A DNA stretch of 64,000 bases from an uncultured Sphingobacteriales bacterium (lineage in GTDB: Bacteria > Bacteroidota > Bacteroidia > Chitinophagales > Chitinophagaceae). The stretch is from positions 13,633 to 77,632 of the forward strand of contig CALKHN010000012.1 in the NCBI GenBank assembly GCA_937991535.1. The letters run 5' to 3'. A program made the position numbers and the translations under genes. Shown here piece after piece: positions 32,270 to 41,294 of this stretch. Each line of letters starts with the position of its first letter. The stretch's first letter is position 1. The notes beneath the pieces are model-generated. The model ran no database searches. It had not been told where the DNA came from and worked only from the letters and a program-made list of their open reading frames with translations.

Positions 32270-34639
32270 ATGAAAAAAGTATTTTCACTATTGATTATGC
32301 TGGCAGGCGCCGTTGCAGCTTTTGCCCAGTACCCTCTTCATGGAAAAATTGTAGAAAAAGCGTCCGGGCAATCAGTTGCCCACGCCAGTATCGCGTTATC
32401 CGGCAACAGGAATGCGCTTTCGGATGAAAATGGTGATTTCCATTTTAGTCATGTTAAAGCAGGCCATTATACAGTAACCATAAGTTCCGTTGGTTATAAA
32501 ACGATCCGGAAAACCGTACAGGTTCCTTCATCCTCCCCTTTAAATATTGCATTGGAAAGGATCAACCTGATGCTGCAACCTATTGAGATAAAGGGGGTGA
32601 GGGCAGGTGAAAGAGCGCCATTTGCGAAGAGCAACCTGTCGAAAAAGGAAATTGAAAAGGTAAATATGGGCCAGGACCTGCCGTTTGTACTGAACCAACT
32701 TCCGTCCGTAATTGTAAACTCCGACGCAGGCAATGGCGTAGGCTATACAGGCATACGGATACGGGGTACAGACGCTACCAGGATTAATGTAACACTTAAT
32801 GGCATTCCCTATAACGATGCAGAATCGCAAGGCAGTTTTTTTGTAGACCTGCCCGATTTTATTTCGTCGGTCAACAGCATACAGGTGCAGCGCGGCGTTG
32901 GCACCAGCAGCAACGGCGCAGGCGCTTTTGGCGCCACCATTAATATGACAACCAATGAGTTTATCGAAAAGCCTTATGCCGAAAGCAACAACAGTTATGG
33001 GTCTTTCGATACCTGGAAAAACACACTGAAAGCCGGTACCGGTTTAATTGACGGACATTTTACAGCAGACGCAAGACTTTCGTCGTTAAAAAGCGACGGC
33101 TATATAGACCGTGCCAGCAGTGATTTAAAATCGTTTTACCTTTCTACTGCTTATTTCTCCGGGAAAGCCTCGGTAAGACTAAATGTTTTTTCGGGTAAAG
33201 AAAAAACCTACCAGGCCTGGAACGGCGTGCCTGAAAGCATGGTAAAAACAAACCGAACTTTCAATTCGGCAGGAACAGAAAAACCAGGTGAGCCTTACGA
33301 AAATGAAACAGACAATTACCAGCAGGATCACTACCAGTTGTTTTACAACCAGAATGCAGGTGAACGTCTGAGCTTTAATGTTGCGACATTCCTGAGCCGG
33401 GGCAAAGGATACTATGAGCAGTATAAAGCTTCCAGGGCGTTTTCAGATTTTGGATTGCCCGATATACGCATAGGCGATTCAATTGTAAGCAGTACAGACG
33501 CGGTAAGGCAATTGTGGCTTGACAATTATTACTATGGCGGTATCTTTTCGCTTCAATATAAAAACAGGGGAACGCAATGGATAACCGGCGGCGGATGGAA
33601 CCGTTATGATGGCAATCACTATGGAAAAGTAATCTGGTCAAAGGTGGGCATACCCAAAGACCATCAATGGTATGACCTGGATGCCTTTAAAACGGATTTT
33701 AATATCTATACCAAACTTCAGCAAAAGTTAACATCTAACCTTGATGTTTTCGGCGACATACAATACAGGAATGTAAAATACCAGTTGGATGGTTTCAGGG
33801 ATAATCCCGCATTGTTTGTGAACAATACGTATCACTTTATCAATCCCAAAGCGGGAATAAGCTACACCAATCACAACTGGTCGGGTTATATTTCTTATGC
33901 TTTGGCCAATAAAGAACCCAACCGTGATGATTTTGAAGCCGGCGCCGAACAACAACCGCTGCACGAAACCTTGCACGATGTTGAGCTTGGAATTGAACAG
34001 AAAGCATATACTTTCAACTGGGGAGCCTCGTTCTACTACATGAAGTACCACAACCAATTGGTGTTAACCGGTAAAGTAAATGATGTAGGCGCATATGTTC
34101 GCACCAATATCCCCAACAGCTACAGGATGGGTATTGAACTACAGGGCAGATGGCAACCTGCCCAATGGTTTAATGCCACGGGCAATCTTGCTTTCAGCCG
34201 CAACAAGGTAAAAAACTTTGTAGCCTGGTATGATGATTATGACGATGGCAGCCAGAAATCCGAATCCTACGACGAAACCGATATTTCTTTTTCACCATCC
34301 GTTACGGGCGGCGCTGTTATCAGCTTTATTCCTTTACAAAACTGGGAGATCAGTTTTTTGAGCAAGTATGCCGGCAAACAATACCTTGATAATACCAGTA
34401 ATGAAGCGAGAAAGTTGGATGCTTTTTATGTGCAGGATTTCAGAACCATATATACGCTTAACAAATTGCTGTTCAGCGAAATTAACCTGGTATTGCAGGT
34501 GAATAATCTTTTCAGTAAAAAATACGAGCCCAACGGCTATACTTACAGCTATATTTCGGGTGGAGCGCTGGTAAACGAAAATTATTATTTTCCTATGGCC
34601 GGGAGAAATTTCATGATTGGCGTAAATGTAAAATTGTAA
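32270..34639 (+). CDS. TonB-dependent outer-membrane receptor, TPP-regulated (thiamine uptake)
   Basis: A 789-aa outer-membrane receptor. A signal peptide (MKKVFSLLIMLAGAVAAFAQ) leads into a CarboxypepD_reg-like beta-sandwich (about 22-110), then the plug (LPFVLNQLPSVIVNSD, GIRIRGTDATRINVTLNGIPYNDAESQ, IQVQRGVGTSSNGAGAFGATINM) and a 22-strand-type barrel ending in the aromatic-poor but typical NFMIGVNVKL. No SusD-like gene is next to it. The TPP riboswitch directly upstream makes thiamine or a precursor the likely ligand, as established for such receptors in Bacteroidota; that is inference from regulation. It converges with glgB. Confidence 0.92.
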   Translation: MKKVFSLLIMLAGAVAAFAQYPLHGKIVEKASGQSVAHASIALSGNRNALSDENGDFHFSHVKAGHYTVTISSVGYKTIRKTVQVPSSSPLNIALERINLMLQPIEIKGVRAGERAPFAKSNLSKKEIEKVNMGQDLPFVLNQLPSVIVNSDAGNGVGYTGIRIRGTDATRINVTLNGIPYNDAESQGSFFVDLPDFISSVNSIQVQRGVGTSSNGAGAFGATINMTTNEFIEKPYAESNNSYGSFDTWKNTLKAGTGLIDGHFTADARLSSLKSDGYIDRASSDLKSFYLSTAYFSGKASVRLNVFSGKEKTYQAWNGVPESMVKTNRTFNSAGTEKPGEPYENETDNYQQDHYQLFYNQNAGERLSFNVATFLSRGKGYYEQYKASRAFSDFGLPDIRIGDSIVSSTDAVRQLWLDNYYYGGIFSLQYKNRGTQWITGGGWNRYDGNHYGKVIWSKVGIPKDHQWYDLDAFKTDFNIYTKLQQKLTSNLDVFGDIQYRNVKYQLDGFRDNPALFVNNTYHFINPKAGISYTNHNWSGYISYALANKEPNRDDFEAGAEQQPLHETLHDVELGIEQKAYTFNWGASFYYMKYHNQLVLTGKVNDVGAYVRTNIPNSYRMGIELQGRWQPAQWFNATGNLAFSRNKVKNFVAWYDDYDDGSQKSESYDETDISFSPSVTGGAVISFIPLQNWEISFLSKYAGKQYLDNTSNEARKLDAFYVQDFRTIYTLNKLLFSEINLVLQVNNLFSKKYEPNGYTYSYISGGALVNENYYFPMAGRNFMIGVNVKL

Positions 34640-34661
34640 CAGCTGTGAGCTATGGGCAATC

Positions 34662-34738
34662 GGCTATCAGCCATCAGCGTCAGACCAGAACAAGATATCG
34701 CATCACCGATATTTGCCGATAGCTGATGGCTGGCAGCC
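34662..34738. repeat. Imperfect inverted repeat between convergent genes
   Basis: Arms at 34662-34678 and 34722-34738 are complementary at 15 of 17 positions (first arm GGCTATCAGCCATCAGC), with a 43-nt loop. The same CTATCAGC/CAGCCATCAG words occur degenerately at 4095-4165, so this is probably a dispersed intergenic repeat rather than a dedicated terminator. Confidence 0.5.
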
Positions 34739-34747
34739 TTTTCCCAT

Positions 34748-36832
34748 CTATTTCAACACTATCGCGGCCAAGGGAGGCAGGTGAACGTTGATTTCAAAAA
34801 CACGGTTCTTTTTATCAATCTCAACTGCTGTAACATGCGGGTTAAATACATCGCCGGTTCCCCAATACTTTTTTTCATCGCTGTTGAAAATTTCTTTCCA
34901 CTCCGACTTACCGTTTACCTGTATTTTCCAGTCACGGCGCACCACTGGTGTAAGATTTAAAACAACAAGCAGATCATCCTTGGCCTTCTTCCCTTTTCTG
35001 CGGTATACGATTACGCTTTCCTGTCTGTGATTAAGGTCTATCCATTCAAAGCCATACATGTTAAACTGGTTTTCATATAGTGCAGGTTCACCGCGGAGCA
35101 ATCGGTTCAAATCGCTAACGCAATCTTTTAACAGCCTGTGACTGTCGTGCTGCAATAAATACCAATCCAGTTCCGACTTGTAATTCCACTCACTCGTTTG
35201 CCCAAATTCATCCCCCATAAACAGCAATTTGCCTCCCGGGTGTGTAAACATATAGGAATACAGCAGGCGCAGGTTGGCAAATTTCTGCCAGTCATCGCCC
35301 GGCATTTTGTATATCATGGGGCTTTTGCCATGCACTACTTCGTCGTGGCTCAGGGGAAGCATGAAATTCTCATCATAGTAGTATATCATACTAAAAGAAA
35401 ACTTATCCTGGTGGTGAGGACGATGTATGGGGTCTAATTTAAAATAATCCAAGGTATCGTGCATCCACCCCATCATCCATTTCATACCGAACCCCAGTCC
35501 CCCATCAAAGGTGGGCCTGCTGATGCCAGGCCAATCTGTTGCTTCTTCCGCAATGGTTTGCACATCGGGGAAATCCCGAAAAATGGTTTCATTCAGATCT
35601 TTAATAAAAGCAATGGCTTCCAGGTTACCGTCGCCACCATATTCATTGGGCTCCCATTGTCCTGTTGTACGGGAATAATTTAACTTGAGCATGGAACTAA
35701 CAGCATCAACCCGAATACCGTCGGCATGATACTTATCGAGCCAATACCGGGCACTGCTGATCAAAAATGATTTTACTTCTCCTCTTTTGTAATTGAATAT
35801 ATAGCTGTTCCAGTCCGGGTGAAATCCTTTTCGCATATCGGCATATTCATAAGTATGTGTACCATCAAACATAAATAAACCATGCGCATCATAAGGAAAA
35901 TGCGAAGGCACCCAATCCAGTATTACCCCTATGCCTTCGCGGTGCAAAGCATCTACGAGTTCCATAAAACCCTGCGGATCGCCAAAGCGGGAAGTGGGCG
36001 CAAAATACCCTGCACCCTGGTAACCCCACGATCCGTCGAAAGGATGCTCCATTACAGGCATAAATTCAACGTGGGTAAACCCGGTTTGTTTGAGGTAAGG
36101 CACCAGCCGTTCCTTTATTTGGGCGTAGGTATTGTAACTTTCCTCATCATTCCTGTTGGGCCGCATCCAGCTTGCAAGGTGTACTTCGTATACGCTCCAG
36201 GGTGCTTCCAGTGAATTATTGTGCTTCCGGGTTTTCATCCATGCAGCGTCAGTCCAATCGTAATCCAATGTCCAGGTAATGGAGGCCGTAGCAGGTCGTT
36301 TTTCCCAATACCACGCAAATGGATCACCCTTGTCCTGTATGCTTCCTTTATAGCCGTGGATATGATATTTATATACTTCACCTTTTTGAAGATGGGGGAT
36401 GAAGCCTTCCCAAATGCCCGAATTATCCTGCCGCACGTATAATGGATGCGTGTCATTATCCCAGTTATTAAAATTACCTTTAACCGATATATAGGATGCG
36501 TTGGGCGCCCATACCGCAAAATAATAACCGTTGGTATCCAGCACCTTTGCACACCTCGACCCAAATAAAGAATACAAATTGTAATGTGTGCCCTGCTGAA
36601 AATTATTTATATCTTCATCCGTAAATAAAGAATAGTTCCACACATTTTTTGTGCTGTCTACAAAATGAACCTCCTCATATTTTACACCTGTTATGCTATT
36701 GTGAGGGTTCATCATATTTTTAGATTTGATTACTGATTGCTTGGTTTTTTGGGATGTTCCTTCCGAAACAGTTTTCGAAGACTTTTTCCGGGGAGTGCTT
36801 GTGTGCTTTATGGATTTTTCAGGTTTTGGCAT
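34748..36832 (-). CDS. glgB: 1,4-alpha-glucan branching enzyme
   Basis: A 694-aa GH13 enzyme that makes alpha-1,6 branches in glycogen. A CBM48 module (about 100-185, YYFAVWAPNASYISVKGNFN) precedes the catalytic barrel, in which ILDWVPSHF (304-312), the nucleophile D376 in DGIRVDAVSSML, the acid/base Glu in IAEEATDWPGISRP (427-440) and LSHDEVVHGK are all present. Unusually, the first 40 residues are a Lys/Ser/Thr-rich, probably disordered extension; Met40/Met41 would be alternative starts, but the ATG at 36832 is the only one that keeps this extension. No other glycogen gene lies nearby. Confidence 0.95.
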   Translation of the reverse strand: MPKPEKSIKHTSTPRKKSSKTVSEGTSQKTKQSVIKSKNMMNPHNSITGVKYEEVHFVDSTKNVWNYSLFTDEDINNFQQGTHYNLYSLFGSRCAKVLDTNGYYFAVWAPNASYISVKGNFNNWDNDTHPLYVRQDNSGIWEGFIPHLQKGEVYKYHIHGYKGSIQDKGDPFAWYWEKRPATASITWTLDYDWTDAAWMKTRKHNNSLEAPWSVYEVHLASWMRPNRNDEESYNTYAQIKERLVPYLKQTGFTHVEFMPVMEHPFDGSWGYQGAGYFAPTSRFGDPQGFMELVDALHREGIGVILDWVPSHFPYDAHGLFMFDGTHTYEYADMRKGFHPDWNSYIFNYKRGEVKSFLISSARYWLDKYHADGIRVDAVSSMLKLNYSRTTGQWEPNEYGGDGNLEAIAFIKDLNETIFRDFPDVQTIAEEATDWPGISRPTFDGGLGFGMKWMMGWMHDTLDYFKLDPIHRPHHQDKFSFSMIYYYDENFMLPLSHDEVVHGKSPMIYKMPGDDWQKFANLRLLYSYMFTHPGGKLLFMGDEFGQTSEWNYKSELDWYLLQHDSHRLLKDCVSDLNRLLRGEPALYENQFNMYGFEWIDLNHRQESVIVYRRKGKKAKDDLLVVLNLTPVVRRDWKIQVNGKSEWKEIFNSDEKKYWGTGDVFNPHVTAVEIDKKNRVFEINVHLPPLAAIVLK

Positions 36833-36945
36833 CTTGCTGTATTAGGTATGTAAAAGTTTTTAACTTAAGATTAAAAGTACAGCTTATGAATTTAAAGATA
36901 AATAATAGATTTTTATACACTTCCCCTCTCCTCTAAACATTGCTT

Positions 36946-39708
36946 ATGCGCCAATTCATTCTCTGCTTTGTTGCTATTTTGTTCATTTTTTCAAAAACAT
37001 ACGGACAGGAAGCTTCTATCAGAGGCTCAGTTTCAGACATTGCCAATCAAAAGAAACTGCAATATGCGGTAGTTACATTGCTCAACCCTGCCGACTCTTC
37101 TATAATCACTTTTACAAGAACTGATAAAGAAGGCAAGTTTGTTTTATCCACAGGATCTGCCGGAAAATTTTCGGTTATGATCTCCTACCCTTCTTTTGCA
37201 GATTACGTAGATGAAGTGCAACTGCAGGCCGGTGGCGTTGCAGACCTGGGAACAATCAGCCTTACCAATAAAAGTGTTTTGCTGAAGGAGATCATTATCA
37301 GACAGAACAATGCCATGCGTTTAAAAGGTGATACCCTTGAGTACGCTGCCGACAGCTTTAAAGTGAGGGCTAACGCCAGCGCGGAAGAACTGTTAAAGGT
37401 GATGCCGGGTATACAGGTTGACAAAAATGGGAAAATTATTGCACATGGGCAGGAGGTAGAGAAGGTATTGGTAGACGGGGAAGAGTTTTTTAGTGATGAC
37501 CCTACCGTGGCTACCCGAAACATAAGAGCCGATGCGGTGGACAAAGTGCAGGTATTTGATAAAAAAAGTGACCAGGCGGCATTTACCGGTATTGACGATG
37601 GCGCAAAGACCAAAACGATCAATCTTAAACTTAAAGAAGACAAGAAAAATGGTTATTTCGGAAAAGTATCAGCAGGTGGCGGTTTGAAGGATAAATTCAA
37701 TAATGAAGCGATGGTCAACTTCTTTAAAGGTAAAAGAAAAATTGCTGCTTTTGGTACCATGTCAAATACCGGTCAAACGGGGCTCAACTGGCAGGATAGC
37801 CGAAAATACGGGGTTAGCGAAGACAACTTTGAGTACGACGAGAACAGCGGTTTCTTTTACTCGTTTGCTCAAAATGATGTTTTTGATTTTAACGGTAACG
37901 GGCTGCCCAAAGCATGGACCGGCGGGCTTCACTTTTCGAACAAATGGAATGAAGACAAACATAATTTCAATGCCAGTTATATCTATAAGAAATTAGATGT
38001 AGCTAGCCTTGGGGAAATCCAAACCCAATATATCCTTCCAGATACGCTTTATTATATTAACCAGCGCAATACTAATTTTTCACAGCGCGACCGCAATACG
38101 CTGCATGGCAAATATGAGGTACAGCTTGATTCCTCGTCTTCGCTAAAGTTTGTGTTCAGCGGGTATAAAGGCCGCACAGAAAGCAGCAGTATCTTTTATT
38201 CCGAAGCGCTGAATGAAAATTCGGGCCCCGTAAATACCAGCAACAGAAAAACTTCTAATAAAAACCAGGAATCCTCGCTAAATACAAATATCATTTACAG
38301 AAAGAAATTTAAAAAAACGGGCAGAACCATCACTGCCACGATGGAACAGAAGTATACCGATAATGATTCCCAGGGATATCTTGATGCCGTGAATAACTTT
38401 TATGGAGATGCGGGAGAAATTTTCCAGAACGACACGATTGACCAGCGCAAATACAACCACAGCAAACTGTTTACTTTTAACGGTAAAGCAACTTATACCG
38501 AACCCATAGGCAATAATAATTACGTGATACTGAACTATGGCATTTCCAATACTACCAGCAGTGCCGACCGGTCTACTTATGATTATAATGATGGCAAATA
38601 TGATGTGCTTAACCCGCTTCTGACCAATGATTATGATTTCCTTGTTACCACTAACGCCGGTGGCATTGCTTATCGCATAGCCAAAAAAAAATACAACCTT
38701 TCTTTCGGCAGCGACCTGGCTTCCCAGGCTTATACACAAAAAGATAACCTTAAAGATTCATCCTTTTATTACAACAGGCTGAACCTTTTCCCAAAAGCCA
38801 GCTTCTCTTACAACTTTAAACCACAAACAAGACTTAATTTTAGCTACAACGGAAGTACGCAGCAGCCTACCATCCAGCAAATACAACCGGTGCAGGAAAA
38901 CAATGATCCGCTTAATATTTTTATCGGCAACCCCGATCTTGAGCCCGCATTCAACCATCGCTTCAATATTTTTTTCAACGACTATAAAGTGCTCAAGCAG
39001 AGAGGCATCTTTGCCAATGCAAGCTTCAACATTGTGAATAATGCCATTACCACAAGCAATACGATAGATAAATTTGGCAAACGCATATACCAGTCAGTAA
39101 ACAGCAGCGGCACTTACAATTATTACTCTAATATTAGCTATAACATGGAAGTACCTTCCATTAAAACCAGGTTCTTCGCCAATATTAATACCTACGGGGG
39201 CAAGGGCATCAATTTTGTAAACCATGAAAAAAATATCACCTACAACAATACTTATGCTGCGGGTATTGGAGGTTACTTTTCCAAAGAAAACAAAATGGGC
39301 ATTAACCTCCGGGCAAACGCATCTTACAATACTTCTCTTAGCTCAGTTAATGAATCGGTACAAACGAAGTATTGGGTATACAGTTATAATATAGATACTT
39401 ATTTTGCCCTTCCCTACAAATTTGATCTCTCCAGCAATGCCGATTTTAATTTCAGACAGAAAACAAATGTATTCGATCGGAACCGAAACACTATTATATG
39501 GAATGCCTCACTGAGCAAACGTTTATTTAAAGAAACCTGTTCTTTGAAGTTTTCGGTGAATGATATCCTGGATCAGAATATTGGATTTCGGCGGGATATA
39601 CAAAGTAATTTTATCACCGAAAATACATACGCTACATTAAGACGCTTCTGGATGGTAAGCTTTACCTGGAATTTTTCTAAAAACAATGCACAAACGCAAA
39701 ACCCATAG
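36946..39708 (+). CDS. CarboxypepD_reg outer-membrane beta-barrel protein
   Basis: A 920-aa TonB-receptor-like outer-membrane protein. The start at 36946 gives the signal peptide MRQFILCFVAILFIFSKTYGQ; the frame opens only at a TTG two codons earlier. A CarboxypepD_reg-like domain (about 22-100) is followed by a short plug (LKGDTLEYAADSFKV, EELLKVMPGIQVDKNGKI, VLVDGEEFFSDDP) and a long barrel of the OMP_b-brl type ending FSKNNAQTQNP. Substrate is unknown. The GLPGLI gene begins one base after the stop, and this pairing recurs in Bacteroidota, suggesting they act together in the envelope. Confidence 0.88.
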   Translation: MRQFILCFVAILFIFSKTYGQEASIRGSVSDIANQKKLQYAVVTLLNPADSSIITFTRTDKEGKFVLSTGSAGKFSVMISYPSFADYVDEVQLQAGGVADLGTISLTNKSVLLKEIIIRQNNAMRLKGDTLEYAADSFKVRANASAEELLKVMPGIQVDKNGKIIAHGQEVEKVLVDGEEFFSDDPTVATRNIRADAVDKVQVFDKKSDQAAFTGIDDGAKTKTINLKLKEDKKNGYFGKVSAGGGLKDKFNNEAMVNFFKGKRKIAAFGTMSNTGQTGLNWQDSRKYGVSEDNFEYDENSGFFYSFAQNDVFDFNGNGLPKAWTGGLHFSNKWNEDKHNFNASYIYKKLDVASLGEIQTQYILPDTLYYINQRNTNFSQRDRNTLHGKYEVQLDSSSSLKFVFSGYKGRTESSSIFYSEALNENSGPVNTSNRKTSNKNQESSLNTNIIYRKKFKKTGRTITATMEQKYTDNDSQGYLDAVNNFYGDAGEIFQNDTIDQRKYNHSKLFTFNGKATYTEPIGNNNYVILNYGISNTTSSADRSTYDYNDGKYDVLNPLLTNDYDFLVTTNAGGIAYRIAKKKYNLSFGSDLASQAYTQKDNLKDSSFYYNRLNLFPKASFSYNFKPQTRLNFSYNGSTQQPTIQQIQPVQENNDPLNIFIGNPDLEPAFNHRFNIFFNDYKVLKQRGIFANASFNIVNNAITTSNTIDKFGKRIYQSVNSSGTYNYYSNISYNMEVPSIKTRFFANINTYGGKGINFVNHEKNITYNNTYAAGIGGYFSKENKMGINLRANASYNTSLSSVNESVQTKYWVYSYNIDTYFALPYKFDLSSNADFNFRQKTNVFDRNRNTIIWNASLSKRLFKETCSLKFSVNDILDQNIGFRRDIQSNFITENTYATLRRFWMVSFTWNFSKNNAQTQNP

Positions 39709-39709
39709 C

Positions 39710-40447
39710 ATGAAAGGAAACAGTACTGTCATTTTGCTGGTATTGCTGGCTATAGCACAAATATCAAAGGCACAATTTATCCTGAAAGGGAAAATAGAGT
39801 TTGAGAAAACGGTCAATATCCACAAACAAATGGATCTGGGCGATGATAGCTGGGCTGCAACGCTTAAAAAACAAACACCTGAATTTAAACATACTTTTTT
39901 CAACCTGGTATTTACAGGAAATAAAACACTATATGAACCGGGTCGGGAAAATAATGAAAAGCCCACGCCCTTTGGTGAAGGTCCGGCATCCTCCAATGTT
40001 GTGTACACCGATTTTACAAATCAAACTACCGTAGCTGCCAAACAGGTATTCGATGAGTCGTTTCTGATACAGGATAGCTTGCGCAAGTATAAATGGCATC
40101 TTACAAAAGATACCCGCAGGATAGCCGGCTTCGAATGCCGGAGAGCTTTTACGGTTATCATGGACTCAGTATTCGTGGTGGCTTTTTACACCGATGAAAT
40201 TGTTTCACCTGGTGGCCCGGAATCTTTTCAGGGATTACCGGGAATGATTCTCGGTGTGATTATTCCCAGGCTGTACACAAACTGGTATGCTACCAAAGTG
40301 CAGCTTGAAGAAGTAAAGCCAACTGCTATTACTCCACCTAAAAAAGGCAAAACCACCAATTACTCCGGCATGGAAAAAAAAATACAAAATAGCCTTAAGC
40401 GCTGGGGCAAATGGGGGCAAAAATACATCTGGCAAATTATGATATGA
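39710..40447 (+). CDS. GLPGLI-family exported protein
   Basis: A 245-aa exported protein with the family-naming motif as GLPGMILGV (about 182-190). A signal peptide (MKGNSTVILLVLLAIAQISKAQ) fits the ATG at 39710, one base after the upstream stop; the frame opens earlier at 39686 inside the barrel gene but without signal-peptide logic. Family features include Y-x-x-G-like KTLYEP, a DxxxRxIAGFECRRA segment and WYATK near the end. Function of GLPGLI proteins is not established; co-occurrence with the barrel protein suggests a shared periplasmic or outer-membrane role. Confidence 0.88.
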   Translation: MKGNSTVILLVLLAIAQISKAQFILKGKIEFEKTVNIHKQMDLGDDSWAATLKKQTPEFKHTFFNLVFTGNKTLYEPGRENNEKPTPFGEGPASSNVVYTDFTNQTTVAAKQVFDESFLIQDSLRKYKWHLTKDTRRIAGFECRRAFTVIMDSVFVVAFYTDEIVSPGGPESFQGLPGMILGVIIPRLYTNWYATKVQLEEVKPTAITPPKKGKTTNYSGMEKKIQNSLKRWGKWGQKYIWQIMI

Positions 40448-40505
40448 GATGGTTAAGGGGTTGATTCGTTACCTTGTGATGACTGGTTGACTGAACCCAG
40501 TTAAT

Positions 40506-40865
40506 ATGCATGACTGGCTAAAAGCTAAAATGATGGCGCCTTTGATCGTATTATATGTATCATGGATTAAATGGCTGGAAGCAAATATGCTTACCTGCCC
40601 CTCCGTTAAATATTTTAGCATAGAATGTCCGGGTTGCGGAATGCAACGCAGCCTGATTGCGCTGCTCAAAGGAAACTTGCCGGGCTCCCTGCTAATGTAC
40701 CCCGCATTGTTGCCACTATTGTTGTTGTGTGTTTACGCCCTGCTTCACCTGAAATATAAATTTTCCTGCGGATCAAAAATTATCATCGGATTGCAAATGG
40801 CTGTTGTAAGTATCATTACAGCACATTACATTTACAAAATCGTTACGCACCAAATTTTTCATTAA
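40506..40865 (+). CDS. DUF2752 membrane protein
   Basis: A 119-aa membrane protein with the DUF2752 signature ECPGCGMQRS (about 39-48), two cysteines placed just before a hydrophobic helix, and two further helices (LLMYPALLPLLLLCVYALL and IGLQMAVVSIITAHYIY). Function is unknown; members are often next to CCC-motif proteins, as here, where the next ATG follows the stop with no gap, indicating co-translation. Confidence 0.85.
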   Translation: MHDWLKAKMMAPLIVLYVSWIKWLEANMLTCPSVKYFSIECPGCGMQRSLIALLKGNLPGSLLMYPALLPLLLLCVYALLHLKYKFSCGSKIIIGLQMAVVSIITAHYIYKIVTHQIFH

Positions 40866-41219
40866 ATGAACCCACAGGACAGTTCCATATTCGTTCCGCA
40901 ATCACAGCGTTCATTACCCAATGCTTCAGCGGTACTGGCACTCGGTATTATCTCCATTATTGGCTGTTGTTGCTATGGCATACCCGGCGTTGTGTGTTCA
41001 GTTGTAGCATTGATCCTGTATGGCAAAGACGCACAATTATACCAGGCAAATCCGGAGTGGTATACCGCTTCATCTTACAGCAACCTGCGTACAGGACGAA
41101 TATGTGCAATTGTTGGATTGATCCCCTCCATACTTTTTCTTCTGTTTTGGATATTTGTAATGATTACTGCGGGGTTTGGCATTCTGAGTAATCCTCAGGA
41201 TATTTTTAACCGGATATAG
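40866..41219 (+). CDS. CCC-motif membrane protein
   Basis: A 117-aa membrane protein with two hydrophobic segments: GIISIIGCCCYGIPGVVCSVVALIL (about 27-51), containing the three consecutive cysteines that name the group, and IVGLIPSILFLLFWIFVMITAG. The segment between (YGKDAQLYQANPEWYTASSYSNLRTGR) matches DUF4190-like relatives. The function is unknown. It is in an operon with the DUF2752 gene. Confidence 0.82.
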   Translation: MNPQDSSIFVPQSQRSLPNASAVLALGIISIIGCCCYGIPGVVCSVVALILYGKDAQLYQANPEWYTASSYSNLRTGRICAIVGLIPSILFLLFWIFVMITAGFGILSNPQDIFNRI

Positions 41220-41263
41220 AGTCATTAAAAAAAATATTATAAAAATTTCATAAACCGGACAAA

Positions 41264-41282
41264 TGACCGTAAATTTGGGTCA
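41264..41282. promoter_or_regulatory. Promoter and candidate operator of the toxin-antitoxin pair
   Basis: The -7 element TAAATTTG (41270-41277) lies inside an inverted repeat TGACC (41264-41268) / GGTCA (41278-41282) with a 9-bp centre. A dimeric antitoxin bound here would block transcription, which fits known autoregulation of Xre/ParS-type antitoxins (inference). Confidence 0.5.
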
Positions 41283-41294
41283 AAAATCAAAAGG

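Noticed and set aside
32270..34639. Polysaccharide utilisation locus (SusC/SusD)
   Set aside because: None of the three receptor-like genes has a SusD-like lipoprotein next to it, and the first is under TPP control.
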